64,000 nucleotides of DNA. Source: Enoplolaimus lenunculus (taxonomy: Eukaryota; Nematoda; Enoplea; Enoplida; Thoracostomopsidae). The stretch covers positions 1 to 64,000 of the forward strand of contig JASANG010002804.1 of NCBI GenBank assembly GCA_030248215.1, in the 5' to 3' direction. The notes under the pieces are model-generated. The model saw nothing but the letters and a program-made list of their open reading frames with translations. It had not been told where the DNA came from and searched no databases. This document shows positions 36,983 through 43,078 of the stretch, in pieces (the first letter of the stretch is position 1; each line of letters starts with the position of its first letter). A program made the translations under genes and the position numbers.

Positions 36983-37017
36983 GCTGCTGTTGTTGTTGTT
37001 ATCGTTATCGTCTTCAG
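2545..37017 (-). CDS. INF2-type formin (15 coding exons; 5' end not found)
   Basis: Formins nucleate and elongate unbranched actin filaments through the dimeric FH2 domain, fed by profilin-actin bound to FH1. Spliced exons 2-15 give 2,386 residues in one frame with all phases matching; exon 1 adds about 120. In order: an Asn-rich stretch; the end of FH3 ([12 protein letters not shown] joined to [18 protein letters not shown]); a short proline-rich FH1; FH2 from [10 protein letters not shown] through [40 protein letters not shown] to FFCEDVTSF; a basic coiled linker; then about 1,650 Ser/Thr-rich residues. The order and wording follow vertebrate INF2 closely (from memory), and the FH3 end argues against FHDC1, which lacks it. 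The conserved actin-contact Ile in SLNVNIF and the GNxxN signature are present. The tail is far longer than in INF2. The GBD and most of FH3 are not seen. An insulin-like gene lies in its largest intron. Confidence 0.92.
3880..3941. repeat. (ATT)n tract coding poly-Asn in formin tail
   Basis: About 20 ATT units on the plus strand with one ATA interruption; AAT codons on the coding strand of exon 15. Confidence 0.9.
5990..6417. mobile_element. TA-flanked MITE, family 1, copy 1 (428 bp)
   Basis: Starts CTGTAGTGACCCGAATAAGA and ends with the near-complement CCTCTTATTCGGTTCAATACAG, each next to TA. Four more copies in the window share the ends and interior. TA duplication and inverted ends suggest a Tc1/mariner or pogo-related non-autonomous element; no transposase. 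Confidence 0.8.
6880..7037. repeat. TTAGGC-bearing dispersed element
   Basis: One end is CCAATGTTACTTTTAGGGCC-GTAACAGTAGT, the middle is GCCTAAGCCTAA-type hexamers, and the other end is GCAGTCCCGCAGAAAAACGT. The same three parts recur at 13015, 39860, 56318, 56700, 57123, 57910, 63060 and 63850. The ends are not inverted repeats of each other. Confidence 0.7.
7948..8316. mobile_element. hAT-like MITE, 369 bp, perfect 8-bp TSD
   Basis: Ends CAGGGTGTA and TACACCCTG are inverted; the flanks 7940-7947 and 8317-8324 are both TCTATAGT. The interior repeats ATCCGTTTCCGTT words. An 8-bp duplication is typical of hAT. Fragments of the family lie at 22905-23016 and about 15770-15810. Confidence 0.85.
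8489..9757 (-). CDS. Formin exon 14: acidic tail with D/E-S-T-R repeats
   Basis: 1,269 nt (CACTTTTAG|GT and AGAG|GTACAT), phase 1 at both ends. The product is acidic and Ser/Thr-rich. Many short units of the type [15 protein letters not shown] and VDSSL are encoded by a recurring GAGTCGA-like DNA word on the coding strand, so the segment probably grew by local duplication. No known domain. Confidence 0.82.
9758..10272. other. Formin intron, nothing notable
   Basis: 515 bp of AT-rich sequence with no repeat or exon that I can support. Confidence 0.5.
10273..11478 (-). CDS. Formin exon 13: Ser-rich tail with a DAD-like motif
   Basis: 1,206 nt, phase 1 at both ends (TTTTTTCAG|AC and ATTG|GTATGA). 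The donor at 10273 is chosen because only it restores the frame into exon 14. Low complexity, rich in Ser, Asn and Gln. Near the end, [16 protein letters not shown] followed by a short Gln run loosely resembles a DAD or WH2 helix (MDxLL). INF2 has its DAD/WH2 soon after FH2, so the place is plausible but the match is weak. Confidence 0.85.
11479..11799. other. Formin intron, nothing notable
   Basis: 321 bp of AT-rich intron. Confidence 0.5.
11800..11890 (-). CDS. Formin exon 12: charged post-FH2 linker
   Basis: 91 nt encoding [20 protein letters not shown] and [13 protein letters not shown]2 has a comparable basic run (ENKDRKEQAAKAERRKQQ) right after FH2. Confidence 0.88.
11891..12291. other. 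Formin intron, nothing notable
   Basis: 401 bp of AT-rich intron. Confidence 0.5.
12292..12456 (-). CDS. Formin exon 11: FH2 end
   Basis: 165 nt, 55 residues, phase 0 at both ends (TATTTTCAG|TTT and GAG|GTAAAG). It includes [19 protein letters not shown], matching LADYLCEDAQQLSLEDTF in INF2, the last conserved block of FH2. Confidence 0.9.
12457..13579. other. Formin intron with a TTAGGC-type element
   Basis: Holds a copy of the TTAGGC-bearing family at 13015-13135 and a second degenerate TTAGGC stretch at about 13455-13545. A GTACC-rich stretch at 12550-12850 is unlike its surroundings but I cannot assign it. Confidence 0.5.
13015..13135. repeat. TTAGGC-bearing element, short copy
   Basis: Begins ATCAGGGGCGGACCGTTTTT, has the CTTTAGACTATTTTTTGCTTAG core with three TTAGAC hexamers, and ends CTCTGTTACGGCGCC. 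Confidence 0.65.
13580..13703 (-). CDS. Formin exon 10: FH2 C-terminal coiled coil
   Basis: 124 nt encoding [20 protein letters not shown] then [21 protein letters not shown], a helical charged stretch matching the long FH2 helix. Donor GAT|GTAAGC. Confidence 0.85.
13704..15635. other. Formin intron with repeat fragments
   Basis: 1.9 kb. It holds a fragment of MITE family 3 (13876-13944), and two copies of a dispersed unit with a TTAGTACTAAAATTGCGTTTG-like start and a GCTCGC/ATATATCGCGC end (about 14122-14180 and 14967-15050). No exon seen. Confidence 0.5.
15636..15706 (-). CDS. Formin exon 9: FH2 C-terminal helix
   Basis: 71 nt (TATTTTCAG|GAA and CAGCG|GTAAGT) encoding [18 protein letters not shown] then LEDAQ. 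Its place and phase fit the FH2 post region. Confidence 0.85.
15707..19062. other. Formin intron with MITE copy 2
   Basis: 3.4 kb. It holds a hAT-like fragment (about 15770-15810), MITE family 1 copy 2 (16158-16569), a TTAGGC-type stretch (17700-17760) and a GC-rich transposon-end fragment at about 18945-19000. No exon seen. Confidence 0.5.
16158..16569. mobile_element. TA-flanked MITE, family 1, copy 2 (412 bp)
   Basis: CTGTAGTGAGCCGAATAAGA at one end, TATTCGGGTCACTACAG at the other, TA on both sides; interior in the opposite orientation to copy 1. Confidence 0.8.
19063..19170 (-). CDS. Formin exon 8: FH2 GFKL segment
   Basis: 108 nt, phase 0 at both ends (GGTTTCAG|GGC and TTTG|GTGAGC). 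It encodes [20 protein letters not shown] then [16 protein letters not shown], the continuation of GNYLNA in exon 7. Confidence 0.92.
20592..20700. repeat. Long imperfect hairpin
   Basis: Left arm 20610-20642 (TAACGAATTATTGTCAAATA onward) and right arm 20666-20699 are near-complements over about 33 bases with a 23-base loop. A second partial copy of the left arm's start lies at 20592-20609. It could be a tiny foldback element or a structured RNA. Confidence 0.65.
21022..21237. mobile_element. Small inverted-repeat element, family 3, copy 1
   Basis: About 216 bp, with TAGCACCTACCAGTAGGTGA near one end and ACTGACGATAGGTGTTGCAC plus ACGGGCCC at the other. It aligns with copies at 42478, 41961 and 44391. 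Confidence 0.65.
22484..22903. mobile_element. TA-flanked MITE, family 1, copy 3 (420 bp)
   Basis: CTGTATTGACCCGAATAAGA and TATTCGGGTCACTACAG ends next to TA. The AATAAGAGGGGGT start is locally doubled. It abuts a truncated hAT-like MITE at 22905-23016. Confidence 0.8.
22905..23016. mobile_element. hAT-like MITE fragment
   Basis: Shares ACCGGATATCTGTTTCCGTT and the end TATCCGTTTACACCCTG with the 7948-8316 element; one end is truncated at the neighbouring MITE. Confidence 0.65.
24290..24570 (-). repeat. tRNA-derived SINE, family B, copy 1
   Basis: It contains a tRNA-like core at 24358-24435 (minus). The flanks TTTAACTAAGCAGCTGGAAA and GACAAGCATGTCTCACATGA recur in both arms of the large inverted repeat (58500-58730 and 62410-62600), so this is a dispersed family and not a lone tRNA gene. 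Confidence 0.6.
24358..24435 (-). tRNA. tRNA-Gly-like core of a SINE (probable pseudogene)
   Basis: On the minus strand: acceptor GCGGGCT pairing with AACCCGC (one mismatch), A box ATGGCGCAGTGGTAACAGCG, an anticodon-loop region with TTCCCAC, and B box AGTTCGAAACC. The T stem has two mismatches, so function as a tRNA is doubtful. Confidence 0.5.
25684..25957 (+). CDS. Insulin-like exon 1: signal peptide and B chain
   Basis: 274 nt, ending with one base of a split codon. The ATG at 25684 is the first in frame before the signal peptide. An upstream TATAAATTTCAG at about 25595-25606 could be a trans-splice acceptor or a 5' UTR intron end. A GTAAGC at 25910 gives a shorter alternative that removes the RKR cleavage site. 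Confidence 0.82.
25684..26643 (+). CDS. Insulin-like peptide gene, two exons, polyQ C-peptide
   Basis: Secreted insulin-family hormone precursor. Exon 1 (25684-25957) encodes a signal peptide (hydrophobic run [15 protein letters not shown]) and a B chain [20 protein letters not shown] (Cys59, Cys74) followed by RKR. Exon 2 (26366-26643) encodes a C-peptide with 15 Gln in a row plus two more QQQ groups, a KR site, and an A chain [17 protein letters not shown] with exact CC-x3-C-x8-C spacing (Cys166, 167, 171, 180). The intron is phase 1, as is usual in insulin genes; donor AAG|GTAGTG and acceptor TTATTCAG. From memory, C. elegans INS-17-type precursors share LKLCPPGG, 14 residues between B-chain cysteines, CCxxGCExTD and a CxPF end. 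Length is 183 residues, or 167 with an alternative in-phase donor at 25910. It sits antisense inside a formin intron. I am confident of the family; the exact donor is open. Confidence 0.9.
26366..26643 (+). CDS. Insulin-like exon 2: C-peptide, polyQ and A chain
   Basis: 278 nt starting with two bases of the split codon (D with exon 1) and ending at TAG 26641-26643, right after CAPF. The A chain is preceded by [10 protein letters not shown]; cleavage after KR would leave a long N-terminal extension on the A chain. Confidence 0.85.
26445..26518. repeat. (CAA)n microsatellite coding polyglutamine
   Basis: Fifteen CAA codons in a row, then AGA, three CAA, TCG, three CAA. All glutamines use CAA, so the tract is prone to slippage. 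Confidence 0.92.
26953..27205. mobile_element. Two GTAGCC-family MITE fragments
   Basis: CCGGCTCACCTTGCCCAGGG at 26965 and GGCCTGTAGCCAACTCACCT at 27143 each start a copy. Both lack a clear right end. Confidence 0.55.
27929..28315. mobile_element. hAT-like non-autonomous element, about 387 bp
   Basis: Ends CAGAGGTGTAAG and GCAGCTCTG are the CAGAG type common in hAT elements. The interior is full of TTTACCCGC words in both orientations. GTTCGCA is found at both edges (27924-27930 and 28316-28322) and may be the target duplication, overlapping the element's first two bases. Confidence 0.65.
28347..28417 (-). CDS. Formin exon 7: FH2 GNYLN signature
   Basis: 71 nt encoding [18 protein letters not shown] then NYLNA, the family signature just before the FH2 post region. 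The donor GCG|GTAAGT opens the 9.2-kb intron that houses the insulin-like gene. Confidence 0.92.
28418..28879. other. Formin intron, little content
   Basis: 462 bp; only a short CTCGCTACGCTCACTCG word at 28550, shared with a dispersed repeat. Confidence 0.5.
28880..28980 (-). CDS. Formin exon 6: FH2
   Basis: 101 nt (TTTGTTTCAG|T and AGAG|GTTAGT) encoding [14 protein letters not shown] and [15 protein letters not shown]. Phases 2 and 1 fit both neighbours. Confidence 0.9.
29084..29160. repeat. AT microsatellite
   Basis: TATATA runs with short TTTATATA and ATAATATATA interruptions. Confidence 0.8.
29363..29637 (-). repeat. tRNA-derived SINE, family A, copy 2
   Basis: Minus-strand copy with the tRNA-like core at about 29410-29485 (B box GGAGTTCGAATCC) and a palindromic head (GAGTTGCCTATAGGCAACTC at 29600-29620). 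The tail TGTGAGAAAGGG is shared with copy 1. The tRNA part lies in the middle of the unit, not at its 5' end. Confidence 0.68.
29679..29764 (-). CDS. Formin exon 5: FH2
   Basis: 86 nt encoding [20 protein letters not shown] followed by FLDLIKVP. The last codon is split (TG|T), so VPC-YRLRTE is restored with exon 6, matching IPCYQLRIE in INF2. Confidence 0.9.
30061..30163 (-). CDS. Formin exon 4: FH2
   Basis: 103 nt between TTTTTATAG and GAG|GTAAGC. It encodes [20 protein letters not shown] and [10 protein letters not shown], matching the INF2 stretch that ends LLKLLPEKHE. Phase 2 in, phase 0 out. Confidence 0.9.
30164..30821. other. Formin intron, nothing notable
   Basis: 658 bp of AT-rich intron; a short duplicated phrase GCAACATTGGCACAAAGAGT at about 30200-30222. 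Confidence 0.5.
30822..31120 (-). CDS. Formin exon 3: FH2 lasso, linker and knob
   Basis: Bounded by TTTTCAG|GTA and AGAGG|GTAAGC. It contains ENLWAKAAQ, the ELELWFGQ segment, a Gly/Ser-rich insertion of about 35 residues, then [17 protein letters not shown]. The last motif carries the Ile whose mutation abolishes actin binding in other formins (family knowledge). Confidence 0.9.
31121..31624. other. Formin intron, nothing notable
   Basis: 504 bp of AT-rich intron. Confidence 0.5.
31625..32596 (-). CDS. Formin exon 2: FH3 end, FH1 and FH2 start
   Basis: 972 nt, phase 0 at both ends (ATTTTTAG|GTC and AAAG|GTAAAA). It encodes the FH3 end ([20 protein letters not shown]), a Ser-rich stretch, an FH1 with short proline blocks ([27 protein letters not shown]), and the FH2 entry [13 protein letters not shown]. 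The FH1 is short and its proline runs are brief compared with INF2, so few profilin sites are expected. Confidence 0.9.
32682..32930 (+). repeat. tRNA-derived SINE, family A, copy 3
   Basis: GCAACTCAGCGCA head, degraded A box, B box GTGGTTCGAATCCTAGC, tail ending ATGAGAGAAACGGTTA. The most diverged of the three copies. Confidence 0.62.
33334..33712. mobile_element. GGCGGATCC-ended element with a nested MITE
   Basis: ATGGCGGATCCACGGGGGGC at one end and GATCCTGGATCCGCCAC at the other form inverted ends. A 5'-truncated family 1 MITE (33461-33639, TA at its right edge) lies inside. Confidence 0.55.
33896..34336. mobile_element. Possible GGCGGATC-ended element
   Basis: CAGTGGCGGATCTAAAATTC at the left and CATGGATTCGCCCTTGG at the right are weakly inverted. 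No reading frame of interest. Confidence 0.4.
35706..36156. mobile_element. 451-bp element with 6-bp TSD
   Basis: Inverted ends GGGCACTTTTGCAGTT and AACTCCTAAAGTGCCC are flanked on both sides by GGATAT (35700-35705, 36157-36162). The interior has GC-rich palindromes (GGGGGCGGTAGCGCCCC). No transposase; a 6-bp duplication does not fit Tc1, piggyBac or hAT. Confidence 0.72.
36659..37017 (-). CDS. Formin exon 1 seen: poly-Asn segment and FH3 end
   Basis: The donor is CAG|GTTAGT and the phase-0 join to exon 2 gives AILKQ-VSNSPQ, matching the INF2 stretch around QEVFASLFHK-VSCSP. The chosen acceptor (TTTCTCCTCAG at 37018-37028 on the minus strand) has the best pyrimidine tract; the frame stays open to an ATG at 37121-37123, so a start there, giving a GBD-less protein, is an alternative. 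About 85 residues are Asn with Ser, Thr and Asp, encoded by AAC and AAT runs. They sit where INF2 has an acidic loop before the FH3 end. Confidence 0.75.
36775..37010. repeat. Trinucleotide tract inside formin exon (ATT)n, (GTT)n, (GCT)n
   Basis: On the plus strand about 22 ATT units run into GCT, GTC, GGT and then long GTT blocks. On the coding strand these are AAT, AAC, AGC and ACC codons, giving Asn with Ser, Asp and Thr islands. The ATT block is nearly pure, and so probably young and length-variable. Confidence 0.9.
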
Positions 37018-37679
37018 CTGAGGAGAAATCACCAGCGTCCGCGCCGTTGCAGTACTGAGACACTGCTGTTGCGTTATGTTGTATCATATGGAACGTATTA
37101 TTTTTAGGCAGTTGTAAAAACAAATATATATTATATCAACAATTCGCTTTAATTACTCGTGCACCAACCTAAAATCATAACAGAGTTATGTACGAAAATC
37201 TGATATTCTGTGAACCTAAATTTTTAACCTGAATTGAACAACTCTCTATTATAAATAGCATATTTTCTCTAGCTGGAGATTGGGAAAATAAAAGGAAATT
37301 AACAAAATATTCAAAAAACATCCGACCAAACTAGCACAAAAAATACCCAACCAACGCAATAAACGAACAAAAAAAACAAAAACAAATCAACTAAACAAAC
37401 AGCCAGTGCTGGAGCACATAGGGGTTGGAGCTCCCCCAAACTCCAGGGTGGGACCCCAAACAGCAGGGTGTGACTCCAAACTCGAAAGCGAACGGAGCGA
37501 GAAACCAGGAGCATTTTAAAACTTTGGCGGTTTTTGTTTAATCCTGTTAGGGCGGCGGCCGCTTTAGGGGTGGGGACCCACACGTGGTGGTACGGGAGGT
37601 GGCTGCTCCGTCCCTGCAAACAGCCAAACAACCGATTCAAGCAGCAACGTACAAAATAAGACGAAGCAAACAAACAGAC

Positions 37680-37900
37680 AGAAACAAACAAATACCTAAA
37701 CAAACATGCAATCAACTATCAAACAATCGACAAACAAGAAAGAAAACAAACGCATAAAGAACCAAACAAATAAGAAAAAACAAACCCAGCAAACAGAACA
37801 AACAAACAAACAAACAATCAAACGAGCAAACAAAAACAACCAAACAAAAACGAACAACTCAGGGCTAAAAAAGGAATGCTCTACAATCGAATCGCACAGC
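37680..37900. repeat. A/C-rich low-complexity tract (CAAA)n
   Basis: Strand-asymmetric run of CAAACAAACA and GAACAAAC words with almost no T; a degenerate tetranucleotide repeat. Confidence 0.75.
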
Positions 37901-38805
37901 TAACAAACAACATTTATGATACATAACTAAAATATTTTCATTTAAACTATAAAATTGCTCTCAGTTCATGTCTGTAAAACATTTGGCATATTTACTAGAC
38001 CGTAAAACTGGCGAAATTTAAAACTTCTATAAAGTGAAAAAATACTACTTAAACAGGCTTATTTTGAAAATTGTCATTCACCACTGCTATTGGTTTACAG
38101 AGACTTCCGGTCGGATAAGGTCTGGTATGCATAGAATGCAATGCGTTGGTGTTTTATTAAGCAAGCTCAAAAACAAACTGTTATGGATAAGACCATATCC
38201 GGAAATCATGGTAAACCAGAGTGGTGCTGAATGGCTTTCTTCAAATTTCACACAATAGAAAAACGCTATAATTAACCAGACGAATGATTTTTGACAATTT
38301 CAAATTTGTTTGCCCAATTTGAAGAAGTCCGAATAAGAGTTGCGGGTGATAATTTTAAATCTGAATCGTTTGGCGTCTATCTATAAGCTGGTGCGTAGCA
38401 CCTCATAACAAAAATCAAACGTAACTTAAGTATTAAAGTTTAGCACTAAAATGCCGTTTAGCTATCCAGTCGCTTCGCTCGCAACTTTTTTCCAGCATTA
38501 CATTTCGCGCAGCCCCTTTAGAATTATTTGGAACCAAAGAGGCAAAATCAATATCAGTCCTCAAATTATTCGCGTCATTACAACACATAAGAATCTGGTC
38601 GATATTTCCATCCTGGCTATTTTTGCAATAAACCATCTGCTTAGCAATTTAAATGCTTCAGTTTGAGCATTTTGTTGGAAACCAAAAATTGACAAATTTT
38701 TCCAGCATATTTCAAAGTCACAGCGATTTATCTTTGTTTATAAGTTAAACCTAATTTCACATATGCTAAAAACATGCATGACTAGGCGTTAAGATAACTC
38801 AAACT

Positions 38806-38905
38806 TATATATATACATATATATTTACATATATATCTTTATATATGTATATGTATATATATCTATATATGTATATATATATAAAATATATATATATATA
38901 TATAA
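38806..38905. repeat. AT microsatellite
   Basis: TATATA and TATGTATA runs over about 100 bases. Confidence 0.85.
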
Positions 38906-38907
38906 TT

Positions 38908-39166
38908 CTGCAGCCTTATAATCCTGTCGCTTAAACCGGGCTAGGAGGCAAACCGGGAACAAGCGTCTGATTTTATCTATTCCTTGTGGATCTTATTCCT
39001 AGTAATTAATGCCAATTTGTATATTTTTTTCAGTGAAAATATTGGCTTCTAGGTAGAAAAGTTATAGCTTTGTTTGATAATGATGTAAAATCCACACATT
39101 TTCCTCCTGAGCTCATCAGGTTTTTGATTTTTCTAGCATACTGAGCTGGCTACGAGCCTGGTTTAA
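38908..39166. repeat. Direct duplicate, copy 1 (GGCTACGAGCC-ended unit)
   Basis: Starts CTGCAGCCTTATAATCCTGT and ends TACGAGCCTGGTTTAA. Repeated in the same direction at 39534-39755. An inner inverted pair, TTAAACCGGGCTAGGAGGC and GGCTACGAGCCTGGTTTAA, suggests a TTAA-targeting MITE inside the duplicated unit. Confidence 0.65.
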
Positions 39167-39533
39167 TATATATACAGAAAAACGTTCCGCCCCTGATCTT
39201 TACATGGGCCACAACAAGCATATGTGTACGTAAATTGGCAAAATAAAACTGGTTTATATCAGTTTCGATGAATAATCTTCAGGTCAAATTCCGCAACAAC
39301 TGATTTAATTTTCACTACAATTCCAATACGTTCCGTAACCGCTTGTATTTCAACAATTCCGGAATGACAGTATCCGGAAAATAAAATTTACTTAAAACAT
39401 ACTGAAATTATACGCTTAAATATGGGATTCGTAGAAACTAATTTAAATATTCTTTCTGATGGTTTATAATTATATTTTAACCCGAGTCTCAGTATATGGT
39501 CGCCTTGTTAAATTACATCAATACTGCGGCCTT

Positions 39534-39755
39534 ATAATCCTGTCGCTTAATGCGGGCTAGGAGGCAAACCGGGAACAAGCGTCTGATTTTATCTATTCTT
39601 TGTGGATCTTATTCCTAATAATTAATGCCAATTTGTATATTTTTTCTGTGAAAATATTGGCTTCTAGGTAGAAAAGTTATAGCTTTGTTTTCCTCCTGAG
39701 CTCATGAGGTTTTTGATTTCTCTAGCATATTGAGCTGGCTACGAGCCTGGTTTAA
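39534..39755. repeat. Direct duplicate, copy 2
   Basis: Very similar to 38908-39166 but missing about 35 bases in the middle. The right edges diverge right after TTTAAT. Confidence 0.68.
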
Positions 39756-39859
39756 TTGTTTATTAAATCGCAGACTGTCATTCTATTGTTAACTTTTCTT
39801 GTATAAAGTACACGGCTCATGCTGAGGGCAAACAATTTTTTGCAAGACTATAATAGGGA

Positions 39860-39995
39860 AAGTTTGTGTTCTAGACTAGCTTTTGGCTTAGGCTTAGTTA
39901 TCGGCTTATCGTTGCGCTAATGAAAATGCTTGGGCTTAAAGTTAGGAATATTCTAATATTGCTGTTGTGCCCGTAAAAGTAACATTTGCCGCGAA
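39860..39995. repeat. TTAGGC-bearing element copy
   Basis: TTGGCTTAGGCTTAGTTATC core, then GCTGTTGTGCCCGTAAAAGT-AACATTTGCCGCGA, the same end as at 56830. Confidence 0.6.
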
Positions 39996-41960
39996 CTTGG
40001 TAAAAACTCAGAACACAAAGTTTTACACCTCGATCACTATATTTTATTCATTCTAACAAGATGTTTTAGAATTTTTAACAGAACAAACGATTCAAACGAT
40101 AGCAAACGGTCTGTTCGACAATAGCTTAAAAGCGTTGCGTGCTTTTCGCTTGCGCCATAGCGTGCCGTAGAATGCTTGGAAAAAACAACTTTGAAACTTG
40201 TAACATTTCTAGAAAACTTTTCAAATTAGAACAGAAAATCTTTTTACAATTTTCTTTGTGTTTCTCTAAACATCAAGTGTAACGGCAATTTCGCACAGCT
40301 TTTAAAATAGCAAAGGTCTCCAAGTTGATGTTACGACGCTTGTCTGCGCCGAAAACAAACCTGTCAAGTTTTCTAAAAATATTTTTAGAAAATTTTTAAA
40401 TTTTAACCGTTCTAACGCTTTGTTTTGCTGGCGCACGTCTTAAAACGATTCTGTTGGGCAAAAATGTACCGCTACGCACACATATACGAAGCTGCATATA
40501 TTGAATTTCCTTATCCGAGAAATTTAGCTAAAAAAAATCAGAAAAAATGTGAAAAGATATGACGGTTCTTGCACGCTTTCCTACCTCAGTTTTTGAACAG
40601 TTCACATTTTGCTAAAACTTTATGCAAGATTTAAGCTTAGGCGTAAAGTCATGCTTAGATTTTGACTTAACCTTATTCATAAACTAGTAGCCGGAATGTG
40701 TACAAGATGAGAAATTTCGTTCTAAGTCGCTCGCATCACTAACTTTAGTAGCCTTCTAAAAACTTGTCATAACTTAAAAATCACTTATAACCCCTGAGTT
40801 TGTTTGCCTCACACCCATGTAGATCGTGTCCGACATTAATCTCAATCTTGTCCTGAAAATGAAAACAATTTTCAAATTGAAATTGCGTTGAAAAACGTTC
40901 CGATATACTTTGAAATATAAGCATTCTTTCAGATCACAAGACAGCAGCTTAGCAAGGATGCGGTGTTGCATCCTAAAGCTTACAAAATTTAGATTAAAGC
41001 TGTTTTCCGCTAAACTCATCATTTGAAGTATTCACGTTCGCGTAGGTGTAAGAAATGAAAAAATTTTGAAAAAATCGAAATTTTTCAAAAAAACTACAGA
41101 AGGCCATGGTGAAGTTAGATCCGGAAAAAGCTGTCGCTTCTAAGAGTTCTGGCTCGTGGGATTAGCAGTCATCAACCTGGTCATTTTTGACTCCAGAGCA
41201 GTTTTCACAGGGCCCCATCAAATCAATATATCTCAAAGGAGACAAGTTTTAAGACGGGTACGAGCGAATTTCACAAAACTTACAAACGGGACTAGCATTT
41301 TCCTAAGAGATGCTGCAAATCACGAATATAAGTTTTGAAATATTAGTTTTTTATTTGACAAAAATCGTTCCAATTTTAAAAATTTATTAAAATTATAAGT
41401 GTGCTGCTATGCGCTAGTTGCCGACGGACGAACAAGCGTGAGAACAAGATTGCAATTTGATTGCAAACAATTGCTTTGCGTTTGCAAAAAAATTACTAAA
41501 AATGTGCCTCTCAAGATGACATTTGAAAAAAGGGACAATAAAAAATAGCCGATCACGCACACGTAAGCACTCGCTTTCATTTAAGGCCAGTAATTGGTTG
41601 CACAAAAAAAACAAAAAAAACCCCCAAAAGTGTGGTAAGATCTCCCTTAACAAATTATGGAAATATCTTTTAACCAATGGTTCAGTGTGGTGATTTTAAC
41701 AAATTATGGACAAGTATTCTACACCTCGTACACACTGAGCCAGTTTATTAATATTAGCTTCCTGCTTAAAATAACACAAACAGTATTCGCCAGATAATAA
41801 TCCTTCAGACCCGGTAAGTACAGCTTAAAACTTGAAAATATTGAGCATTTTGCGGAACAAAAAACAAAACAATTAGCGTAGTTTTACAGCTAAACTTATC
41901 TAATGAATAATTTGTTGCCTGTGTAGGTTCAGTGGATACTGCGGCTATTTAGTATTTTCT

Positions 41961-42165
41961 TTGCCATTATTCTCAAATATGTGAAGCACCTAATACCAGT
42001 TGAGGATAGGTCTTGTAAATTTTACACCAACCAACGAAGAACGATGAAATTTGGCAAATTTTTCATATTTCATCGCTCACGATTGTACGTCAAATTTATT
42101 AGATACGCAACTCTCGTAGTTGGTTTGTTTAATAATCTATTAATAACTGGCAATAGCTGCTAAAC
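41961..42165. mobile_element. Small inverted-repeat element, family 3, copy 2
   Basis: CATTATTCTCAAATATGTGA-AGCACCTAAT at one end and AACTGGCAATAGCTGCTAAA at the other; aligns with 42478-42697. Confidence 0.6.
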
Positions 42166-42477
42166 TTGTTTGATTATATTGTCTCTTGTTACAACTACAA
42201 TTATTACCAAAAGTAATTCTATAGAATTCGTTAAATACCATGATATCAGCATCGATAGCACTACATCCACGCTTTACCATTTTGTTTTCTCCGTCAAATT
42301 TCAACTGAATTGTAAAATCAAAAAAACTTCCGGACGCCTTTTCTAAAAATTTTGACACATTTAAAGTTGTAGTTAGCTGCTAATGCGCACTACAGAATCA
42401 CTGCACCCCAATAAACAATAGGAAGATCAAAAAGCCGTGTGGTGGGTGCCCCATTTAGATGTGTTCTAGAGATCAAC

Positions 42478-42697
42478 GCCCGTATTCTCATATGTGTGTA
42501 GCACCGTTCACTAGTTGGTTATATGTCTTGTAACTTTCGAACCAACAAAAACTGAGGCTCAAAAATCAGCACATTTTTCGTATATAATCATCTCTACTCT
42601 TGTACCAAATTTGAGTTCAACAACTGCAATAGTTATGAGTTTAAAAGCATATTACTAACTGATGATAGTTGCTATACACAATTGAGAATATGGGCCC
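42478..42697. mobile_element. Small inverted-repeat element, family 3, best copy (220 bp)
   Basis: Long inverted ends: GCCCGTATTCTCATATGTGT-GTAGCACC and GGTTGCTATACACAATTGAG-like, closing with AATATGGGCCC. No coding potential. Confidence 0.75.
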
Positions 42698-43078
42698 AAA
42701 TACGATCTGAATTAGATCGCTTAATAGCAACCACAGCTATCAATTAGACATAACATCCAGTATTTTGAAAAATTAAAAATAAAGTAGAAAAAGTAACAAA
42801 ATACCGTTTTACAGTTAACAGACAATAACCATTGCAAAACTAAACCGCAAATATGGGGGGCGTACAAATGACTAAAGCCAGAATCGAGAACCTTTGTGCT
42901 AATTCGATAATCATTTGACAGCATTCACAAAAATGCAACCAATGAAAGTCCTATCTTCAACTACGGGAGAAAACTTTACTTGATATCACAAACAGAGGAA
43001 CTTCAATCGGTGCAAAAATTGCATAGTTCCTAAATTTAATACCCATCGATTTTCTGTTACAAACCTTATCTTGGAATA

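Larger units (their letters stand above)
37018..38905. other. Upstream of the formin exons: simple repeats, no supported exon
   Basis: An A/C-rich CAAACAAA stretch covers 37680-37900. A GC-richer patch at 37400-37625 looks like a transposon piece. 38427-38525 carries the dispersed TTAGCACTAAAATGCCGTTTAG/GTCGCTTCGCTCGC unit. 38806-38905 is an AT microsatellite. I searched for GBD/FH3 exons and found none. Confidence 0.45.
39996..43078. other. Non-coding region with small element copies
   Basis: A TTAGGC-type stretch (about 40620-40700) and MITE family 3 copies at 41961-42165 and 42478-42697. No supported exon. Confidence 0.45.

Noticed and set aside
36730-37107. Plus-strand open frames of poly-Tyr, poly-Cys, poly-Ile/Val and poly-Leu
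   Set aside because: These are shadows of the trinucleotide tract that codes Asn on the minus strand.
37311-37715. 134-residue hydrophobic minus-strand open frame
   Set aside because: It lies over the A/C-rich repeat and a transposon fragment; the composition explains the frame.
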